In this document: positions 55,807-60,000 of the stretch, piece by piece
How positions within the stretch are numbered: the first letter of the stretch is position 1
Layout: every line of letters begins with the position of its first letter
Source of the DNA: Hydractinia symbiolongicarpus
Lineage: Eukaryota > Cnidaria > Hydrozoa > Anthoathecata > Hydractiniidae
Assembly: GCF_029227915.1 (NCBI RefSeq)
Contig: NC_079875.1
Span: 3,474,001 to 3,534,000 of the forward strand
Direction of reading: 5' to 3'
DNA: 60,000 bases
Translations under genes and position numbers: made by a program
Notes under the pieces: generated by a model
What the model saw: the letters and a program-made list of their open reading frames with translations, nothing else
The model's database searches: none
Told to the model about the DNA's origin: nothing

Positions 55807-56406
55807 TTATTCTAATATACTCCAAGCCATTGGGTGCTCGAGACGAATATATAGGCATGCGTGCTTTGATTTTTTCAACTGGTTTTTGATGGGCTCCCAG
55901 TCGCTAATCATATTCGTTTCCTCATCCACCAATTTCATGTCACTTCTTTCATGCGGGTACCAGAGGAATAACTGCTTCTTTTGTCTCCTCAGGTTTTTGG
56001 GAATTGCGGTATAACTCTGAGTCAACAGCCATAACGAATGCTTCCTGTGTCTACCACTGATCGCTAATTCCAATAACGGTTGTCGACGCTTATCCAGCGA
56101 TTCATCAGCGATCATATCGTCGACGATAAATAATGTTTCTTCAACTGCCAGCAGCAACGACAGCTTCTCGATCCATTCAAATAACTGATCCTGCGGTTCT
56201 ATCAAAAACACATAATCATCCTTCCAAAGCGATGGTGTTTCCAGATATGTCTTGTTCCACCGCAGGGTGGGGCAAAGGATTATAATATTATGAAAGTGAC
56301 CTCTGTAAGAACCCTCCAAAAGATCGAGAACTCTTTGTGTTTTGCCACAGCTTGTGGGGCCAGTAAATACGCTCGTGCACGGGTCTTTTACGATATCAAT
56401 AACCAT
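55807..56406 (-). CDS. Genome-packaging ATPase (A32/FtsK-HerA type) of the Polinton
   Basis: 199 aa, intact. Walker A is FTGPTSCGKTQ and Walker B is ETLFIVDDMIAD, with a downstream LAISGRHRKHSLWLLTQSY segment (sensor-like Gln). This is the A32-like family that pumps DNA into capsids and is diagnostic for Polintons and related viruses. The ATG at 56406 is preceded by TACAACAAAC, a variant of the start motif. It is the best preserved enzyme gene in this copy. Confidence 0.9.
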   Translation of the reverse strand: MVIDIVKDPCTSVFTGPTSCGKTQRVLDLLEGSYRGHFHNIIILCPTLRWNKTYLETPSLWKDDYVFLIEPQDQLFEWIEKLSLLLAVEETLFIVDDMIADESLDKRRQPLLELAISGRHRKHSLWLLTQSYTAIPKNLRRQKKQLFLWYPHERSDMKLVDEETNMISDWEPIKNQLKKSKHACLYIRLEHPMAWSILE

Positions 56407-56416
56407 GTTTGTTGTA
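56404..56416 (-). promoter_or_regulatory. Start motif TACAACAAACATG of the packaging ATPase
   Basis: Minus-strand TACAACAAAC directly precedes ATG 56406, one base different from the motif at 48223-48235. Confidence 0.4.
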
Positions 56417-56447
56417 TGCCATTGGCAGACAATAAAACCTTGAACGT

Positions 56448-56690
56448 TTATTTTGGAGGCATCATCGAACGCTTGTACCAGCCTTGCTTTATCGCATAAT
56501 CATCAAATAAGATCGCACCAGTCGTATATCCAGCGAGTTTAACCCCGTCCTCAAGATCCATTTTCGCACCTGGTTTTGAAACCCCTAGCGCCTTCTTCTC
56601 ACCTAGCGCTAGTAGGATAGTGTATGACACTAGTCTTACGGACTCCCACAGGCTATCAATAACTTCCTTTTGATGTTCTTTGCTGTTCAT
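56448..56690 (-). CDS. Small hydrophobic Polinton protein
   Basis: 80 aa, intact, starting at an ATG preceded by TATAATAAAGG. It contains SVRLVSYTILLALGEKKALG and GYTTGAILFDDYAIKQGW, two moderately hydrophobic helices. Its size and its position directly upstream of the packaging ATPase suggest a virion membrane or minor capsid component. I do not recognise a named family. Confidence 0.6.
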   Translation of the reverse strand: MNSKEHQKEVIDSLWESVRLVSYTILLALGEKKALGVSKPGAKMDLEDGVKLAGYTTGAILFDDYAIKQGWYKRSMMPPK

Positions 56691-56701
56691 CCTTTATTAT
56701 A
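56688..56701 (-). promoter_or_regulatory. Start motif TATAATAAAGGATG
   Basis: Minus-strand TATAATAAAGG directly precedes the ATG of the 80-aa hydrophobic protein. Confidence 0.4.
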
Positions 56702-57041
56702 TTAGCGCATGCGAAAAATATCAATCTCGGGCTTTGAAGGTTTTTGTTGAGCCACTGCAGGAAGCTGCTGGGTACCCGCGGGTCTCTTACGGATAAAATA
56801 TATGACACCTCAGATGTATGCGATTATTGCAATAAGGCCTCCACCGATGTATATTCCACTTCCTGACTCCATAGAACTCACCTCAGAAGAGGTTTTGACT
56901 GGAGGCTGTACAACACTCTCTTGTTGTCTAAGATCTTCTTTCCTCTTCTTCATAAGTGCGGCCAACTTGTGGCCTTACTCTACCTGGGTGCTTCACTGGT
57001 TTTGTTATTACCCTCTGTTCTTGCGATTGTTCAGTGCTCAT
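56702..57041 (-). pseudogene. Polinton single-span membrane protein, frameshifted
   Basis: The ATG at 57041 opens MSTEQSQEQRVITKPVKHPG, then the frame is lost near 56955. Another frame carries LAALMKKRKEDLRQQESVVQ, a Gly/Ile-rich membrane segment (GIYIGGGLIAIIAYI) interrupted by TGA, and a basic, Pro/Gln-rich tail to 56702. Together they describe a protein with a charged N-terminus, one membrane span and a basic tail. It is inactive here. Function unknown. Confidence 0.5.
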
Positions 57042-57069
57042 TTCTTCAAAGTCTCGAGACTTATAAAAA

Positions 57070-57330
57070 TCACTTCCCTAGCCACGAGGGACCTGTGGCA
57101 ACACATACAAATCTGATGGAAGACAGCAGCTGGTTGTTCCAACCATGATCCACGTACTTGCATAGTGTAATCTCGTAATCATTATCGTCACCATTAAACC
57201 GGATTGCTATTTTATAGTCTGAATTATCAAATGAGATAACCTGCGGATTAGAATTTTGCACCTTGGTGCGTGATATGATTTGACCCAGTTTGGGAATAAC
57301 ATGTTTCAATGTAAAATACACGCTGGCCAT
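57070..57330 (-). CDS. Small Polinton ORF, unknown
   Basis: 86 aa from an ATG at 57330, containing KHVIPKLGQIISRTKVQNSN and YKIAIRFNGDDNDYEITLCK. It is beta-rich in the second half and has no membrane segment. The start overlaps the small ORF 57306-57449 in another frame, so the two may be parts of one broken gene. Family not recognised. Confidence 0.4.
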   Translation of the reverse strand: MASVYFTLKHVIPKLGQIISRTKVQNSNPQVISFDNSDYKIAIRFNGDDNDYEITLCKYVDHGWNNQLLSSIRFVCVATGPSWLGK

Positions 57331-57449
57331 AAGATGTGTCTATATACATTTTGCCTTAGCCGGGTATAAACATTTCCTCTTACGTCGCCAAGACCTGAAG
57401 GTGGAATGACAATCTCTTCGAAAAGCCTTGTTTCCAATTCTTCAAACAT
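57306..57449 (-). CDS. Very short Polinton ORF, possibly the 5' part of the next gene
   Basis: 47 codons from an ATG at 57449 that overlaps the last codons of the gene upstream by eight bases. It contains MFEELETRLFEEIVIPPSGL and GNVYTRLRQNVYRHIL. The tight overlap looks genuine, and the frame may originally have continued into 57330-57070. Confidence 0.35.
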   Translation of the reverse strand: MFEELETRLFEEIVIPPSGLGDVRGNVYTRLRQNVYRHILWPACILH

Positions 57450-58023
57450 TCTTTTCTTTCTCTATTTCTTCCTTTTCATCAATGGACTGTGAAAGTTTTG
57501 TGTGATTAATTGTATGCGTGGCAACGAGCAAGGGCGCTAACATTTTGCCAAATGCTGTATAAACGAGGATTCCAATATCGGTCATGCTTTCCCTGATAAT
57601 AGGATCATTCTCTAAGTCATGACGGAGGGCTTTAGAACTATCAAGTGGTATAAGGTTACCGATAGCTTTGCTATATAGCCCAAGGGCGTGAGTGCTGATG
57701 GCTCTGGCTGTTGTTTCTCCCTTTTCCACCAGCTCTCTTTGAATATAATCATCATATATTTTCTCGATTACATCTTTCGTGGCTTTATCGATGAACACCT
57801 CAGTACATTTTTTAGGCAGCAAGTGTGGTTTTGACTTTCGAGCATCTTTGAGAGCTTGACGTTTGTCTATAGGTTTTTGCTCAAACGCTTCTGCCGGTGT
57901 ATCTACAACATCGAATATTTCTGCTAAGTTGTGAGCCATATTTATTAGACGTCTGTACCGATAGAAACAAGCAATGATTACTACGTTTGGGAGGAGTATA
58001 GATATCAGTAACAATAAATACAT
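57442..58023 (-). CDS. Conserved helical Polinton protein, unknown function
   Basis: Open from 58023. The internal ATG at 57939, preceded by CTAATAAAT, is the more likely start (165 aa). The 28 residues upstream form a membrane-type stretch (LLLLISILLPNVVIIACF) that could instead be a separate small ORF. The body is helical and charged, with ALGLYSKAIGNLIPLDS, LENDPIIRESMTDIG and FGKMLAPLLVATHTINH. It ends at 57442. No enzyme motif is seen. A virion or replication accessory role is possible but not shown. Confidence 0.55.
   Translation of the reverse strand: MYLLLLISILLPNVVIIACFYRYRRLINMAHNLAEIFDVVDTPAEAFEQKPIDKRQALKDARKSKPHLLPKKCTEVFIDKATKDVIEKIYDDYIQRELVEKGETTARAISTHALGLYSKAIGNLIPLDSSKALRHDLENDPIIRESMTDIGILVYTAFGKMLAPLLVATHTINHTKLSQSIDEKEEIEKEKNV
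57937..57949 (-). promoter_or_regulatory. Start motif TCTAATAAATATG
   Basis: Minus-strand TCTAATAAAT directly precedes the internal ATG at 57939, supporting initiation there rather than at 58023. Confidence 0.4.
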
Positions 58024-58083
58024 TTATTTGCAGCTTTGTGTATAAAGGTGTCGCGAGACAACACCTTTGGATAAAGCTCTAAA

Positions 58084-58581
58084 TTACTCTGATATGAATC
58101 GATAGCCTTTCGACTGATTTTCATTTTTCCACATGGGTTGCATGTTGGTATAATGTAACCGCGCGAGCTGTATCTCCCTACTAGAAGGAACACCATTTTC
58201 TTGATATTTAATAAGGATTTTGTGATCGAATTCCCATTGACCTCGGTTTCCCCATCACATCCCATCTCTAAATTGAGCTTGAATATGCCCAATAAATGTG
58301 CAGATACCGCACCCTAGGTACTCTGTGGATGCTATCTCAGTGTCTCTGTTTATAGCAACGCGAATCCTATTTAGAATGAGGTGATGCATATATCCAGGGA
58401 AATCGCATTCCTTACAATGGCCATGCTGTTTCCCATGGTGGCCATTATTGCGTTCCCTTGTCGCCTTCATACCGTCGAGGCATTTGATGCACCATTTTGT
58501 CCATTCGCCATTCCGTTGGGTCTTAAAATTATCAAAAAAACAAGGTTTTTTACTGTTTAAACAGCACTTGGTCTCCTCCAT
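58084..58581 (-). pseudogene. HNH endonuclease-like protein of the Polinton, frameshifted
   Basis: The ATG at 58581 opens a Cys-rich front part (KCCLNSKKPCFFDNFKTQ, KWCIKCLDGMKATR, GHCKECDF) that should bind zinc, then REV-type helices and EYLGCGICTFIGHIQAQF. Near 58255 the frame shifts. In the other frame follow QWEFDHKI (the D-H of an HNH motif), LHYTNMQPMWKNENQSKG and a stop at 58084-58086. The order zinc fingers, YLGC, W.xDH, TN.QPLW is typical of HNH nucleases linked to viruses and mobile elements. It is broken in this copy. Confidence 0.7.
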
Positions 58582-58592
58582 TTTTTTATCAC

Positions 58593-60000
58593 TTATAATT
58601 CTAATGGTTTTGTATGAAAACCATCCTCGAGCACTACCCTTTTGTCATAGAACGCTGATAGACCCAGCTTGTTTTGTTCATACGTCACCATGCCTTGGTT
58701 ATATACCCGGAAGCCCCGATTTTTTGCATTATCCAGATCTCCCTTCAGTGCTTTCATAAATCTATTCCACGTCACTTCATTTTGTCTTTTGGACATACCT
58801 TTGCAGGAAAATTTAGTGCCATCTTTACTTTGGACGAAATAGCACTTTGCGGTCAATGCAATCATCCTCGAACCGATGAATTCTTCTTTGAACAGCCCTC
58901 CGGTGCGGCTTGAATATTTATCGGTGACTAGCCAGTTTTTAACATCTTCATCGTACTGCTTGATTAATTCCGAGCGAACAACATCACGTAAGTTATCTCC
59001 AGAGATTGCAAAATACGCGGAGTCCGTATCCATATACACATATTCATAGTTTTGTCGATCTAGTAACCTATCCAGAAAGTCATAGTAAAATTCGAGCATC
59101 CGCAGCTTGGTTAATTGATATACATATATCCCGCATTGGTACGCTCGATTAATGGAAACGCTTTGTTTACTCCGTCTTACTTCATATGCGTCTCCAATTT
59201 CTTCAAGATCCTCCAGGTATGGGCTCCTCATTGCCGCATCTACTACCTTTTCATCCTTTGTAAATGTGGTATTGATAAAAAACGAGTTCCCTTTTAATTT
59301 AGCAGTATCGCCAGCGATGCGCTAATCAGGGTCTTTATCTGCTTGGCGACGCGCATCCGCGATTTCCTTACGAAACCAAGCGAATGGTTTACCACGTGAG
59401 TACACGAGTAGCTGGTAGCAAGCCGTAATCTTCAACCCATGCTCCAGGTACCATTTAACCAGGTCAGTACAAAGCAGGAACTTCTTAGCTCTCATCACTC
59501 CCAACAGCTTCCTGGTACCCGGAATACGTTTTCGTCCGGTCTTGGTCAAATACGCCCGCATGTGATCTGGAATGGCTTCATCGGATATCTCTTTGACCAC
59601 AAATAACGGTGACATTTTCGTACAGCACGGTGGGGACTTCGATATCAACTTGGGCAAACGCGAATAGCGATGCATCTAGAATGTCTCGTACCAGATCATC
59701 TATTTTTCAGCAGGGTCTGCCATTTTTATTACCTTCTCCTTACCACAAGGGAAGTCCTGCAGTATTGTGCTTGGGTATAGCATATTGGCATCATACCCGA
59801 GTATAGTCTTGCATTTTTTGGGCTCGGTATAAATATGTGAGCGAATACCCGTCACATCACTCTCATGATACCTGCAAAATACAATAGCTGGCCCACCTAC
59901 CATGCCAGTTTGCAGGAGTTCATAGGCCTCGTTCTTTGTACATAGTGTACAAGCGTTTTGAACCTCGCATCGGGCTTTGGTGCAACGAGCCTCACATTTA
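58593..60000 (-). pseudogene. Polinton protein-primed DNA polymerase B, 3' part, broken
   Basis: PolB replicates the element. Visible motifs, read leftwards, are GYDANMLYPSTI (motif A, about 59775-59800), LKGNSFF (motif B region, about 59290) and YVYMDTDSAYF (motif C, about 59020). CKGMSKRQNEVTW follows and the frame ends at 58593. Breaks: a frame change near 59700, its return near 59630, and TAG at 59322-59324 just before motif B. The N-terminal part with the exonuclease and terminal-protein regions is outside the window. A Cys-rich segment reaches the window edge. Family assignment is secure. Confidence 0.88.

Larger units (their letters stand above)
45700..60000. mobile_element. Polinton/Maverick element, decayed, truncated by the window end
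   Basis: Protein-primed PolB, rve integrase, FtsK/HerA-type packaging ATPase and double jelly-roll capsid genes occur together, which defines Polintons (virus-like DNA transposons). Gene density and GC content rise sharply relative to the host DNA. The left edge is estimated from a change in composition near 45.7 kb, where a GTAGTAGTAGTAGGGAGTG stretch might be terminal. The right end is outside the window, so terminal inverted repeats and the target duplication cannot be tested. No cysteine protease gene was seen in the part present. Many ORFs carry stops, frameshifts or lost starts. Confidence 0.9.

Overview
The window is AT-rich invertebrate nuclear DNA: short exons with canonical GT-AG introns, abundant decayed transposable elements and satellites. 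The set of elements (LINE with a CATCAT-type tail, Penelope-like element, Helitrons, Polinton) and the style of the Polinton genes suggest a cnidarian, plausibly a hydrozoan. That assignment is an inference; no species marker is present.

Layout. (1) 1-3021: the last three exons of a glycerol kinase gene on the + strand. (2) 4234-21371 (gene A) and 23525-44295 (gene B): two tandem + strand paralogues. I rebuilt both exon by exon from splice sites, reading phase and mutual similarity. Each model is a continuous frame (A 721 aa, B 787 aa) with the order armadillo-like helical repeats, TIR domain, SAM-like C-terminal domain. The TIR keeps a glutamate at the position of the SARM1 catalytic glutamate, with its codon split by an intron in both copies. 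These are candidate TIR NADase or innate-immunity adaptor proteins in a domain order permuted relative to SARM1. (3) The introns and the A-B spacer hold much of the mobile DNA: two copies of one non-autonomous Helitron, an inverted duplicated Penelope-like element with a 15-bp target duplication and a hammerhead-like motif, a 2.4-kb TIR element with CAGGCGCGGAT ends, LINE fragments, and a 2.9-kb satellite of about 86 copies of a 34-bp unit with higher-order periodicity.

(4) About 45.7 kb to the window end: a Polinton/Maverick (virus-like DNA transposon). It encodes a double jelly-roll major capsid protein, a possible minor capsid protein, a packaging ATPase, an rve-family integrase, protein-primed DNA polymerase B, an HNH nuclease, a BRO-N-like protein, a Rho_N/SAP-like protein and several small membrane proteins. 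Many of these genes carry stops, frameshifts or lost start codons, so this copy is a fossil. One gene is split by a 1.8-kb TIR element that itself carries three phase-consistent exon-like segments.

The most unusual signals are the tandem ARM-TIR-SAM genes, a recurrent TATAAYAAAYATG motif abutting start codons on both strands of the Polinton (including a perfect palindrome shared by two divergent genes), and the exon-carrying TIR element.
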